A stretch of 64,000 bases of DNA from DATFNV01 sp963827935 (GCA_963827935.1 CAWHCN010000024.1:73669-137668), one strand, 5' to 3'. Counted from the stretch's first letter, positions 52,996 to 63,600 are shown. Program-made: numbers and translations. The notes: generated by a model not told the origin, from the sequence alone.

Positions 52996-53868
52996 TTAGT
53001 GCGGGACCGACGTGATCCCGGCCGCACTGATGGCGGAACGCAGGGCTGAATCTGCGCCGCTGTTCTCAAACCGCAGCGGTACGTAAGGGAAGTTTGTCTG
53101 GAGTTTGCCGGTTTGATCGACGACGACCTGCACGCCGACTTTTATTCCACCGCCGGACTCCGGGTCGGAAGTCAAGAAGGAGATGGGGGTGTAGTAGGGC
53201 GGGAAATGGAAGAGGGTCGGCGAGTTAATCTGTACTCGGGCGATGTTCTGGATGATAAGCGTGAAATCGGTAAGGCCTTTCATGCTTTCTGGCGTAACCC
53301 AGACCCACGTATCGCCGCAGTGGGCCTTGTAGCGAGCGCACTTCGGAACGCTCGCCCGCCGTCCGATGCCCAGCCAGCCAGGCGGCAGTGCGTCAAGTTG
53401 CTCCAGAACGCCGAAATGCCGCTCCGATCCAACTGGCGCGTCTTCAGGGCGTATCAGGAGACTTAGGGAACTCTCGTAAACATGCGCACGACCCCCGATC
53501 GCCCACTGACAGCATGCCCGGATTGCTTCGAGTTTTTCTGGAACCATAATGGGGTCGAGGGTCCAGTTTTCGGAAACCTGTCTGTTGAACGAGGGATTAA
53601 GCCCTTGCGATCTGACAGAAGATGGCCAGGTTGTGGTCGAGATCACTTGCCCCGAATCCTGCACCGACGGAGTTCCGCTGAAGATGCTGGAATAGTTAGG
53701 TAGGGTCGAAGGGTCATCGGCGATGATGGCCAGATTGTCCAGCATTTCGCGGTAGCGCAGGTCGATCGCCGAATCAATTTGGCCGACGGTGTGCCTTTCC
53801 AGCGACATCATTGTGCAGCCTGTGCACGTGCAGGACGCAGCAGCCAAAGCAATGACCCATGCCTTCAT
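52996..53868 (-). CDS. paralogous lipoprotein of unknown function
   Basis: 290 residues. ATG 53868 (MKAWVIALAAASCTCTGCTM) has GGAGGG seven bases before it; a second ATG at 53874 is too close to that site. It shares CARYKAHCGDTWVWVTP and the overall layout with the downstream copy, separated by 158 bases. The conserved Cys/His cluster could bind metal; that is a guess. Confidence 0.72.
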   Translation of the reverse strand: MKAWVIALAAASCTCTGCTMMSLERHTVGQIDSAIDLRYREMLDNLAIIADDPSTLPNYSSIFSGTPSVQDSGQVISTTTWPSSVRSQGLNPSFNRQVSENWTLDPIMVPEKLEAIRACCQWAIGGRAHVYESSLSLLIRPEDAPVGSERHFGVLEQLDALPPGWLGIGRRASVPKCARYKAHCGDTWVWVTPESMKGLTDFTLIIQNIARVQINSPTLFHFPPYYTPISFLTSDPESGGGIKVGVQVVVDQTGKLQTNFPYVPLRFENSGADSALRSAISAAGITSVPH

Positions 53869-53937
53869 CGTCATGCCCTCCATTGCTAATGACTGGTAAG
53901 GTCGGCTGAACAGGGAATGCTGGCTGAATCGATTCAT

Positions 53938-54074
53938 CTGTTACCACCGTAAGGATCGGCATTGTCGGGATAAATCATGCAACCCAAATCTGAATCGGCG
54001 ATGATCGTGGTTGGTGGCGATGTGCGGCGACTGGTGAAATGATTCCAGCGTGGAAAACCAGATAGGACAAAGGG
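53938..54074. other. short gap, possible gene fragment
   Basis: The minus strand reads TTIIADSDLGCMIYPDNADP in an open frame truncated by the ISAs1 element. It may be the tail of a damaged gene; no start is seen. Confidence 0.3.
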
Positions 54075-54082
54075 GAGGGAGG

Positions 54083-55346
54083 CCAGGGCAAACGCATCTA
54101 ATTCCCCATAAGAAGGCCAAGAATCGCCTCGCGGATCTCGTCGTTCCATCCCGCTTGCAAGCGTTTCTTCTCGATGCCGCCCGTGCTTGATTCGTCGCGC
54201 CGCAACAGGGAGACTACCCAGCGACGCAGCAAGGCGAGGTTGGCCGCGGCATTGCCGGTACGCGCTCGGTTGCGATCCTCTGCGAAATACATGTCCAGCA
54301 CCCAGTGGAGCCCGTTTTCAATTCCCCAATGGCCACGAATCGCCACGGCCAACTTCTTCGCCTGAGGCGACAGACTGCTGATGAAGTAGCGCACCTCCGA
54401 CTTCTCCACGCCCCCTTCCTGGTAGGTCCGGGTACAGCGAGCGATGCTCTTCAGGTCGCGCCACGCCTCTAGGTTGCGCAGCGTCTCCGGCACCGCCATG
54501 GTTTGCGTGCGGCGCGTCTCCTGGCGACCGTGGCCCTTGTCGTACGCCGTGTGCGTCCGCACCGTGGCCGATCCCTGACCGTCGTCCACGGCCTCGAACG
54601 CTGCGACGATGTCCTCTTCCAAATGGTCCTGATTTCCTTTCACCGCCAGCACGTAATCCGCCCCTTTGTCGCGAATCTTGGCCGCGATCTCCTTCTGGCA
54701 CCCCATGGCGTCGATGGTCACGATGGCCCCGGTCAATTCCAACACCTCCAACAGCTTGGGAATAGCGGTAATCTCATTGGACTTGGTGGCCACAACCTCT
54801 TGGCCCAGCAGCAAGTGATTCGCCGTTGCCCAGGCGCTGACGACGTGCAGTGGGTTCTGGCCCTTGGCCTTGTCCAGAGTGGCGCGCGCCGTCTTGCCGT
54901 CAATGGCCACCAACTGGCCGTCGGTGCTCTCCTGCAGGGCCGCCACCCACTCCAGGAAACAGGCAACAAAGGCCTTGCCATCCAGGGCGGCAAACACCCG
55001 CGTGAACGTATCGTGCGACGGCGTGCCATTGGGCAAGTCCAGGTATTTCTCCAACCAGGCCCGCTTGCTGGTGCCGAACTTGGCCATGGCGACGCAATCG
55101 TTGGCGCCGCTGACGACGGCACACAGGGCGATGAAAAGGATGTCCAGCAGGTCGTGACGTTTGGTGCGGTTCACCCGCGGGTCCGTCAAGGTGGCGAAGG
55201 GGGAAAGCAAGGTACCGGCGCGGGACTGCGACATGCCGATTCTCCTCCGTGAGACGGGCGACTTCGAGGAGAATCATTCGCGAGTCCCTTGTCCCAGACT
55301 ACTGAACAGCCAATAATGCACAGGCGTTTAGATGCGTTTGCCCTGG
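54083..55346 (-). mobile_element. ISAs1-family insertion sequence with 8-base duplication
   Basis: 1,264 bases. Exact 19-base inverted repeats (ccagggcaaacgcatctaa) at 54083-54101 and 55328-55346. The flanks repeat gagggagg at 54075-54082 and 55347-55354, the size expected for ISAs1. Confidence 0.95.
54098..55234 (-). CDS. ISAs1-family transposase
   Basis: 378 residues, full length. DPRVNRTKRHDLLDILFIAL starts the family domain; DDE segments are QLVAIDGKTARATLDKAKG, IVTIDAMGCQKEIA and RGHWGIENGLHWVLDMYFAE. No frame breaks, so it may be active. Only 15 bases lie between the stop and the left end. Confidence 0.95.
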   Translation of the reverse strand: MSQSRAGTLLSPFATLTDPRVNRTKRHDLLDILFIALCAVVSGANDCVAMAKFGTSKRAWLEKYLDLPNGTPSHDTFTRVFAALDGKAFVACFLEWVAALQESTDGQLVAIDGKTARATLDKAKGQNPLHVVSAWATANHLLLGQEVVATKSNEITAIPKLLEVLELTGAIVTIDAMGCQKEIAAKIRDKGADYVLAVKGNQDHLEEDIVAAFEAVDDGQGSATVRTHTAYDKGHGRQETRRTQTMAVPETLRNLEAWRDLKSIARCTRTYQEGGVEKSEVRYFISSLSPQAKKLAVAIRGHWGIENGLHWVLDMYFAEDRNRARTGNAAANLALLRRWVVSLLRRDESSTGGIEKKRLQAGWNDEIREAILGLLMGN

Positions 55347-55534
55347 GAGGGAGGCCGACCTGCCGCTGGAAGGCAAAAGGGGGACATCCTGCATTGCGCC
55401 CTCCGGCCCGTTGACCAACGCCGTCCTGCCCTCAGGTCTTGCACCAGAAAATGGGCGCCATTTACTGAACTTCATATTCACATTGGAGTTGTGTCGAAAT
55501 TCACGAGGACGGCGAGTTCCCACCCAAGGAGCGG

Positions 55535-55759
55535 TTACGCCGTGCCCTGGTCGGCATCCGAGCGCCATTTCTCCCCCTTCAGCCCTGGCACCACCAGGAA
55601 ATCCCGGTCTTCTGTCACCACGATGCAATCGCCGAGCGAGAGGGCGATGGCGGCGCGGAGCAAGTCCATCAGGCCGAGTCTCCCTCCAGACCAGTCGTCC
55701 CCAGGTCCTCGAAGCCGAGGAAGCGACACGGCCCGTTCCGGGGCGGGGGGCTTGCGCAT
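55535..55759 (-). pseudogene. fragment of a PIN-domain (VapC-like) toxin
   Basis: Only the C-terminal third of a PIN domain is visible: GLMDLLRAAIALSLGDCIVV and TEDRDFLVVPGLKGEKW. The metal-binding N-terminal aspartate is absent and no antitoxin lies beside it. Confidence 0.45.
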
Positions 55760-55893
55760 GCCGTTGGGCTTCGCTTCGCGGTGAGGCCAGGCCCCGTCGA
55801 GGAAGGGCGCCAGGCAGCGCCAGAGGCGCCGCCTGTTCCGGCCCGGAAATGTAGGTGCTCACGCGGACGCAGTGTCCAGTGCGGCCCGCACCA

Positions 55894-56457
55894 TCACGCC
55901 ACCGAATGTTTCATCTGTGGCTTCCCGATCCCCTCCAGGAACGCGATCAGCTCCCGGATAGGCAGCGTGGCTCGGATCGCGGCGAGTTCGTCGTCGCCGA
56001 AGTTGTCCCGGAGTGCCTGGAGGTTCTTTGGTCCGCCGGGCCGGGCGAAGAGCCTTTCGAGGGCCTCTTTCGGACTGCTGCGGGCCAGAACCCGCACCTC
56101 CTCAGGCAGCGGATCCCCGTAGAACTTGGGGAGAACGCCCCCTGCAAAGAAGATGGACTCGATCGAGGGAATGAGGAGGATGACTCGGGTGGGTATCCCT
56201 CCCGCGACCGCCTTCAAGAGTTCCTGCGTACTCCGCAGCCGATCCTGGATGATCCTTTCGTCCACAGAGTCCGTGTCCACGAGAATCGCCACCGGCTTGC
56301 GGCGCGAGACGAGGAGGGTCCGGGCGATGGATGTGATATTGGACCGGCCACCCGCCGGCGTCAGGGCCACATGTTGCATGAGGTCCACGGGCAGGAGGGC
56401 TCGAAGAATGGCGGCGTCCGTCATCCCTTCCACGACCACGTAGGCTTTTTCATTCAT
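55894..56457 (-). CDS. TOPRIM-domain protein
   Basis: 187 residues. A TOPRIM-like core: the glutamate in YVVVEGMTDAAILRAL and the D-x-D in VAILVDTDSVDERI, spaced by a GGRSNI loop, as in OLD-type and small DnaG-type nucleases or nucleotidyl enzymes. Then helical LLKAVAGGIPTRVILLIPSI. It begins six bases after the upstream gene's stop, so both are cotranscribed. Metal-dependent cleavage is the likely chemistry by family. Confidence 0.72.
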   Translation of the reverse strand: MNEKAYVVVEGMTDAAILRALLPVDLMQHVALTPAGGRSNITSIARTLLVSRRKPVAILVDTDSVDERIIQDRLRSTQELLKAVAGGIPTRVILLIPSIESIFFAGGVLPKFYGDPLPEEVRVLARSSPKEALERLFARPGGPKNLQALRDNFGDDELAAIRATLPIRELIAFLEGIGKPQMKHSVA

Positions 56458-56463
56458 GGGAAT

Positions 56464-57003
56464 TCACCGGATACGGATATCGAAATCGGGTATTCCGAAA
56501 TCGACACAGGCACGAAACTTCAACTCGCAGAACTCAACGATCTTTTTCTGCTCCATGCAGAATTCAATTTCGTCTCCGGACCACAGAAGCACAGCTTGCG
56601 GGAGCGTGAAATGGGCCAGTTGTACCGCCGGGTCCGTGAAGCTCGTGCTCGAAAAAAGCAGGCCGACCGTCCCGGCAGGACGCCGCAATAGCTGGCTCCT
56701 CAACTTGGTAATGGGCGCGATCGCAATGTTGTCCTTTTCGTCCTTCGACTCCACCAGGCAGTACAGGCCGGAGAAGCCTACAGAACCGTCGATCTGTTCA
56801 ACCGCTTCTCCGAACAACGGGACCGGGTAGGGCCACCTCACTCGTGCTTTGTCCAGCTGGAACGCGCGGATAACTGCGTACTCCAGTGCTTTGCCTGCGT
56901 CCCAGCCTGGGGTATCCCGGTTCTTAATCGCGGTCCAGAGGTTCCGCAACTCGTCCCAGCCATGGGCTTGGATCTTCGCTTCGTACTCTTCGGATGTCGG
57001 CAT
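56464..57003 (-). CDS. restriction-endonuclease-like protein paired with the TOPRIM gene
   Basis: 179 residues from ATG 57003. WDAGKALEYAVIRAFQL, then QIDGSVGFSGLYCLVESKDE with the E-x-K pair after an aspartate, like Mrr-type endonucleases; LRSQLLRRPAGTVGLLFSST continues the Rossmann-like core. First gene of the pair. No methylase is nearby, so it is not a classical type II system. Confidence 0.65.
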   Translation of the reverse strand: MPTSEEYEAKIQAHGWDELRNLWTAIKNRDTPGWDAGKALEYAVIRAFQLDKARVRWPYPVPLFGEAVEQIDGSVGFSGLYCLVESKDEKDNIAIAPITKLRSQLLRRPAGTVGLLFSSTSFTDPAVQLAHFTLPQAVLLWSGDEIEFCMEQKKIVEFCELKFRACVDFGIPDFDIRIR

Positions 57004-57138
57004 GCGCACCCCAACGCGCGTCAGCGGCTGACCGCGAGACACCTGCATTGTATCGCACGGGCCAGGAAAAGGACCAGAATAAGGGGGACCAGAATAAGGG
57101 GACACTGTAACCTAGCCGCGCCCATTCGCTGGGATTGA

Positions 57139-57301
57139 AAAGATTGCCATGTAGGAATTGGGCCAGCCGATGCAGACGGAGTTTCCACGGGCCGCTGGGC
57201 GAGCGGCTTTTTAAGGAGTCAAGGGATACCGTAAGTGGGTCAACAAGCCATCCTCTCTCGTCGCTGGCGGTCGCCGTCTCGCCATACTGGTACATAAGGG
57301 G
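57139..57301 (-). repeat. 165-base dispersed repeat, copy 2 (inverted)
   Basis: Reverse complement of the element at 43787, with about one difference in every eight bases. It lies just upstream of the nuclease/TOPRIM pair. Confidence 0.75.
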
Positions 57302-57344
57302 ACAGGTTGGCCGCTGGCCGGGTGCGCCCGGTGGCCGTCAGCGG

Positions 57345-57746
57345 CCCGGACGCTTCGGCGGACTGGTCAGGTCCACCTCCACCGTTGAGCACGGCCGCGA
57401 GTCCCTGCGTAAGGCCGTCGAGGGTCGGGAGGGGGGAGTTGCCCATCCCGAAGGGGTCCTCCGATTTGAGCGGGTGGCTGCCGCTGGTGTACGCCTTGCC
57501 GATGGCCCAGGTGAGGGTGGTGGCGACCTCCGCGCCCTCCTGGGGCTTGAGCCACACGGCCACTGGCGATAGGCCCTGCGCCAGTAACGACAGGGCGTTG
57601 GGGTCGGTGGTCTTGCTGATGGCCCGAGCGAGGATGGCGGCCGCCTCCGCGCTGACCCGGGCCGCCTCCCTGGTCTCCATGCGGGCCGCCAGCGCCGACA
57701 AGCCATTCGCCAGATGATACAGGGCGTTGGCGTCGGTGTACTGGCC
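57345..57746 (-). pseudogene. truncated duplicate of the kinase repeat tail
   Basis: Reads YTDANALYHLANGLSALAAR, AILARAISKTTDPNALSLLA and WAIGKAYTSGSHPLKSEDP, nearly the same as the end of the kinase gene at 59230-59560. It has no start or kinase domain of its own and stops before the final domain. Confidence 0.75.
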
Positions 57747-57750
57747 CGGT

Positions 57751-58898
57751 TCATCCGGGCAGCTGCTGCTGGGACTGACGCAGGAACCCCTCCAGTTCCT
57801 CCCGCGTCGGGATGTGCGCCAGGTAACGCGAGACGAAGATCTGGTTACTGAGACCGCCCAGCGCGTACTCAACGTGTGTCTCGTTCTTGTCCAGGCACAG
57901 GACGATGCCGACGGGCGCCGCCTCACCCTTCTCCATCTCCTCCGCCTTGAGGTAGTTGAGGTAGAAATTCATCGAGCCGGCGTATTCGTGCTCAAAGGGG
58001 CCGAGGATGAGGTCGATGGCGACCAGGCACTTGAGCCGGCGGTTGTAGAGGAGCAGGTCGATCCAGTAGTGGTTGTTGTCGAAGGTCACGCGCCGCTGGC
58101 GGGCGACGAAGCAGAAGCCCTTGCCCATTTCCATCAGGAAGTCTTGCAGGTGGTCGAGCTACGCCCGCTCCAGCTGCGACTCGGTATACAGGTCCTCGCG
58201 CTTCAGCCCCAGGAACTCGAAGACGTAGGGGTCGCGGACCATTCTCGGCGGGGGCGGTCACCACCTCGCCTTCCTTCGCCAGTGTCAGAACGCCCTCCTT
58301 GTCGCGGCTGAGGCCGACGCGCTCGAACAGGAGGCTGGCGATCTGGCGCTTCAGCTCGCGCACCGACCAGCGGTTGCGCAGGGCTTCGACTTCGTAGAAC
58401 GCCCGTCGCAACGGGTCGTCCATGCGGATCAACTCGATGAACTGCGCCGCACGGCAGCTCGCGGAAGAGACGGGTGAAGTAGGCGTCGTCCTGCCAGTCC
58501 AGCGCCTGGAGCGGCACCGAGGACGCATAAGGAGCCGTGAATCCGAATTGTGCAATCACTGATTGCACAATTGGATAGCACAGGTACAACTGGCGGAACG
58601 CAAACAGGTTACGGCGCCCGAACCCTCGGCCCAGTCTCCGGCGAAGGTCACGGCCGAGTTCGTCCAGCAGGCGATCTCCATACTCTGCCCGGTCGCGCCC
58701 GTTCTGCTCGTACTCGACGATGTGGCAGCCGATGAGCCAGTTGCGCAGGGTCAGCGACACGTTGACAGCCTGCGCGGCCCGCCCCCGGGCCGTGACGTGG
58801 GCCTGGGCGATGGAGTCCACCAGCGCGCTGTAATTCAGGGAGCGGGCCCCTTGAGGTCTCAGCGATTTCTGTTTCGATTCCAACGCCCGATTGGCCAT
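57751..58898 (-). pseudogene. DUF1016/YhcG-type PD-(D/E)XK nuclease, decayed
   Basis: ATG 58898 follows GGAGAGGG. The N-terminal part (LNYSALVDSIAQAHVTARGR, YGDRLLDELGRDLRRRLGRG) is DUF1016. The frame then breaks near 58455 and near 58245, and an in-frame TAG near 58160 interrupts ...ESQLERA / LDHLQDFL. In the nuclease domain the usual I-E-L-K reads IDLILG, so the catalytic lysine is gone. Several independent lesions make this a true pseudogene. It lies between the kinase and the kinase-tail duplicate. Confidence 0.8.
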
Positions 58899-58936
58899 TG
58901 ATTCCCTCTCCGTGACGGAGGACAGGCCGGCATTCA

Positions 58937-61900
58937 TCACCGCCCCGGCCGCCGCGGCGGACTGGTCAGGTCCAACTCCGGCAGACGCTCGTGGGCATAT
59001 TCGACGAATTCCCAGTGGGTGCGGAAAGAATGGTTGTAGCGGTAGGCGAGATAATCGAGGACCACCCGGCGGCCAGGGCCGACGCACGTCGGCTGCTTGA
59101 GGAGATCGACCAGTTGTTGCGTGTAGAAGCGGCCCGGCGAGGGCTCGACGGCCGGGCCGAGCAGGGCGAGGGAGGCGACCGGCCAGCCTGGATCGGCGCT
59201 GGCGCCGACGACGCCCGCCACGGCCGACATGCGCTGGGAGAGTTCGGGGGGCGTACCACCGTTGAGGACAGCCGATAGTCCCTGCGTGAGACCTTCGAGG
59301 GTCGGGAGTGGGGAGTTGCCCATTCCGAGGTCGTCCGATTTGGGCGGGTGGCTGCCGCTGGTGTACGCCTTGCCGATGGCCCAGGTGAGGGTGGTGGCGA
59401 CATCCGCGGCCTCCTGGGGCTTGAGCCACACGGCCACGGGCGACAGGCCCTGCGCCAGCAACGACAGGGCGTTGGCGTCGGTGGTCTTGCTCATGGCCTG
59501 GGCGAGGATGGCGGCGGCCTCCGCGCCGACCCGAGCCGCCTCCCTGGACTCCATGCGTGCCGCCACCATCGACAAGCCGTTCGCCAGATTGATCAGCACG
59601 TTGGCGTCGGTGGTCTTGCTCATGGCTTGAACGAGGAGGGCGGCCGTGGTGGCCGCCTCCTTGGCCTCCAGGCGCTCCGCCGCCGCCGACAGGCCCTGCA
59701 CCAAGTACGCGAGGGCGAGGAGGTCGGTGGTTTTGGTCATGGCCTGGACGAGGACGGCGCCAGCTTCCTTGGCCTCCTGGGCCGCCGCCAACGCCGACAG
59801 ACCCTGCGCCAGCGAACTCAGGGTGTTGGGGTCGGTCGTCTTGCTCAGGACCCGCACGAGGACGGCGGCGATCTCCGCGCTGACCCGAGCCGCTTCCTTG
59901 GCCTCCATACGCGGAGCCACCGTCGAGAAGCCACTCGCCAGCGAATACAGGGTGCCGGGGTCAGTCGTCTTGCTCAGGACCCGGGCCAGCAGGATGGCGG
60001 CTACCTCCGCGCTCACCCGAGCCGCTTCCTTGGCCTCCAGACGCGCCGCCAACGCCGAGAAGCCACTCGCGAACGAAAAGAGAACGTTGTTGTCGGTAGT
60101 CTTGTTCATGGCCTGGACGAAGACGGCGACGGCCTCCGCGCTCACCCGGATAGCCTCGTTGGCCTCCAGGCGTGCCGCCAACGCCGACAAGCCATTCGCC
60201 AGAGCAGACAGGGTGTATGGGTCGGTTCGGGTCTTGCGTATGATCTGGGAAAGGACGGCGGCAGCGCCAGCCGCCTCCTTGGCCTCCAGGCGCGCCGCCA
60301 ACGCTGACAAGCCATTCGCCAGCTGATTCAGTGCGTTGCCATCAGTGGCCTTGGTCAGGGCCGAAACGAGGACGGCTGCGGCTTCCGCGCTCACCCGGGC
60401 CGCCTCCTTGGCCTCCATGCGTGCCGCCAACCCCGACAAGCCAGTCGCCAGCCAGTACAGGGCGGTGGCATCGGTGGTCTTGCTTATGGCTTGAACGAGG
60501 ACGGCGGCAGCGGTGGCAGCCTCCTTGGCTTCCATGCGTGCCGCCAACCCCGACACGCCGTTCGCCAGATTAGTCAGGGCCGTGGGATCAGTGGCCTTGG
60601 TCAGGGCCGAGACGAGGATGGCTGCGGCCTCCGCGCTGACCCGGGCCGCCTCCTTGGTCTCCATGTGCGCCGCCAACGCCGACAGACCATTCGCCAGAGT
60701 AATCAGGACGGTGGCATCGGTGGTTTTGCTCATGGCTTGAACGAAGACGGCGGCAGCGGCGGCCGCCTCCTTGGCTTCCATGCGTGCCGCCACTACTGAC
60801 AGGCCCAGCCACAGCTGATTCAGGAGCATGGGGTTGGTGGCCTTGCTCATTGCTTGAACGAGGACGGCAGCCGCCTCCTTGGCCTCCATGCGCGCCGTCA
60901 TCGCCGACAGGTTCTGCGCCAACAACTGGAGGGCGAGGGCGTCGGTGGTCTTGCTCAGGGCCTGGACGAGGACGGCAGCAGCGGCGGCAGCCTCCTTCGA
61001 CTCCAACTGCGTCGTTACCCCCGACAGGCCCTCCGCCAGCAAAGACAGGGCCTTGGCGTCATTCGTCCTGCTCATCGTCCGCGTGAGGCGGGCGGCCGTG
61101 TGGGCAGCGTCCCTCGGCTCCAGCCGCGCCGCTAATGCCGACAGGCCGCGGACGAGCACCTCCAGGATGTCATTGCCTTCCGCCCGGTCGATGGCCTCGG
61201 TGAGAACGGTGGCGATCGCGGCGACGTCTCGGGGCTCCAGCAACCCCGTTAGTCCCGATAACTCGACTGGGAACCATTGCGAGGCGGCCGACGGGTTCGG
61301 TGTGCCGGAGCCGCCTCCCATGCCCATCATGCCTCCGAGGCCTCCCACGCCCATCATGCCTCCGAAGCCTCCTATATTTCCTCCGAATCCCATGCCGGCT
61401 GCACCGCCAAAGCTCCCCTGAGGCGAGAGCGGGAGAGGGGGGCTGATCGGCCGGCCAGCCATCCGGACGATGGCCTCGGCGGCGACGCTGGCGTCGCGGG
61501 GTTCCAGCTGATTCGCCAGCGCCGCCAGGCCGTGTACCAGGGCCTGAAGCCCCTCAGAGTCATTCGTCTTGCCCAGGGCCCGGCTGAGGACATGCGCCAC
61601 CTCCCGCGCTGCCGCGGGAGGCAGCCCGTCCATGGCCGCGGCGATCAGCGCCACATTGGTCCGCTGTTCCTCACCCAGGGCCGGATCCCGCATCCGTTGC
61701 AGAAGTAGCTTCTCAACCGCCGCCCGCTGCGCCGGATCGAGGCCGATGGCCGCGTGCAGGGCGGAGGCGGCCTGGTTCCGCAATTGTCGTGTCGTCAGCG
61801 GCCCGCGCAGGGCTTCCTCCACGAAGCGGAGCCGCAGCCGCTCGTCGCCGTCCTCGGCCACCTGCCACAAGGCGGCGATCTCCGGCTCGGTGAGCGGCTC

Positions 61901-63256
61901 CCTCTCGCGCAAACCCAGGGGGCCAAGCCAGCTGCGGGCCAGCGCCACTGCTGCGCCTCCTCCCGCGCCTCGCTCGCCTCCTTCTCCTTCTGCCGTGCCC
62001 GTTCGGCACTCTTCTCCGCTTCGTCGGCCCGCCGGTCCGCCTGGATTGCGAAATAGGTCGAAACCGTCGTCCCCGCGATCAGCAGCAGCGCCACCATCGC
62101 CAGCAAGCTCGCCACGGCGGGGTAGCGGCGGCACCAGCGCCACAGGCGCTCCGCCCGCCCCACGCGCCGGGCCAGCACGGGTTCGCCGTTCAGGAAGCGG
62201 CGCAGGTCAGCCGCCAGGTCCGCCGCCGTCGCATAGCGCTTGGCCGGCTCCTTCTGGAGGCACTTCAGGCAGACGGTCTCCAGGTCGCGGGGGATACGGG
62301 CGTCGAGGCTGCGCGGTTGCTTGGGGTCGTCGCTCACGACCTGCATCAGCATCATGATTTTGCTGCCGCGGAAGGGCAACTCGCCGGTCAGCAATTCGTA
62401 CAGCACCACGCCCAGGCCCCAGACGTCAGTCCGGGCGTCGGCCTCGTGGCTGCGGCCTTCCGCCTGCTCCGGGCTCATGTAGGCCGGCGTGCCCAGGACG
62501 TGGCCGTCCTGCGTCATGGTCACTTCGGCGTCGGTCCGCAGCGCCAGGCCGAAGTCCATGAGCAGCGGCCGACCCAGCTGGGGAGCCAGTCGGCCGGCGC
62601 GGCCGGGTCCGGAGCGTAGGGGACCATGATGTTGGCCGGCTTCAGGTCGCGGTGGACGACGCCCATCGAGTGGGCGTAGTGGACCGCGTCGGCCGCCGCC
62701 GCCGTCAGCACCGCCGCCTCGCGGAGGCCCAGCCGGCGCGTGGCCATCAGGTCGTGGAGCGGCACGCCGGTGACCAAGTCGCTGACGATGGTCGGCAGAC
62801 CCTCCAGCATCACCACTTCATGGACCGGTATGATGCCGGGGTGCCGCAGTTGGGCCGCGGCCCGCGCCTCGCGCTGGAAGCGCTCCAGGTCGGCCGCCGT
62901 CGTCAGCACGCCGCTGTGCGGGATTTTCAGGGCCACGGTGCGGGCGAGCGTGGTATCCAGCGCCTTCCAGACGGCGCCGAAGCCGCCCGCGCCGATGCGT
63001 TCCAGGAGCTGGAACTTGCCCAGCGGCCGCATCGGTGCGGCGCCGGTCGTCGCATGGGCCTCGCCCAGCCGGAAGGTATGGCCGCACGCCGGGCACAGCA
63101 CCTCGTCGGAATGGCCGTCGGCGAGTTGGATGGGATTATGGCAGTGCGGGCAGCGGAGGCGCTGGGATGAGGGCGTACTGTGCAGGGCCGGCACCGGCGG
63201 ACTTCCGCCCGGCGAGGTGGGAAGCGGCAGGGTCGGTTGATCGGGAAGTTGAGGCA
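58937..63256 (-). CDS. Hanks-type Ser/Thr kinase with about 17 helical repeats, two frame breaks
   Basis: About 1,439 residues when joined. A zinc ribbon (CPHCHNPIQLA, CPACGHTF) precedes the kinase: GAGGFGAVWKA, VALKIP, HRDLKPANIM, DFGLALRTDA, GTPAYMSPEQAEG. A membrane helix (ASLLAMVALLLIAGTTV) leads outward to about 17 repeats of some 50-60 residues with the core GLSALAARMEAKEAA and QAMSKTTD; repeat 2 holds a Gly/Met-rich insert (about 61285-61425). Frame breaks near 62580 (four G, five expected) and 61955. Starts at 63256 (MPQLPDQPTLPLP). It probably senses outside cues through the repeats. Confidence 0.85.
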
Positions 63257-63305
63257 TGGCGCCGATTGTAAAGGAGAGTCGCGGCGGCCGCAAAAGGATT
63301 CGGCC

Positions 63306-63569
63306 TCAGGCGGGTGGGCCGTTCTTCGAAGGCGGGGAGACGGCGGGCAACTCCTCCAGGGCGACAACATGCACCAGCGCGACCCGAACGATGCGGTCGT
63401 AGATGGTCGGAGTTGCTGGGTCAGGCGTGCCGATCATCAGGTCGCGGCGCCCGACGAAGACGAGGTCAGGGTGTTGGATGTCGAATCGCAACCCCTCACT
63501 GGCGACGATCCGCAGGGGCTTGAACGGTCGCTCCCGGAGCCGCTCCTGGATCTGCTCGGCGGTAAACAT
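63306..63569 (-). CDS. small conserved planctomycete protein
   Basis: 87 residues, MFTAEQIQERLRERPFKPLR followed by GLRFDIQHPDLVFVGRRDL and TIYDRIVRVALVHVVALEEL. I recall a group of near-identical short proteins in planctomycetes, without known function. It ends 50 bases ahead of the kinase gene. Confidence 0.65.
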   Translation of the reverse strand: MFTAEQIQERLRERPFKPLRIVASEGLRFDIQHPDLVFVGRRDLMIGTPDPATPTIYDRIVRVALVHVVALEELPAVSPPSKNGPPA

Positions 63570-63600
63570 GGGCTGCCCTCCGCGAAAGATCGCAACGTTC

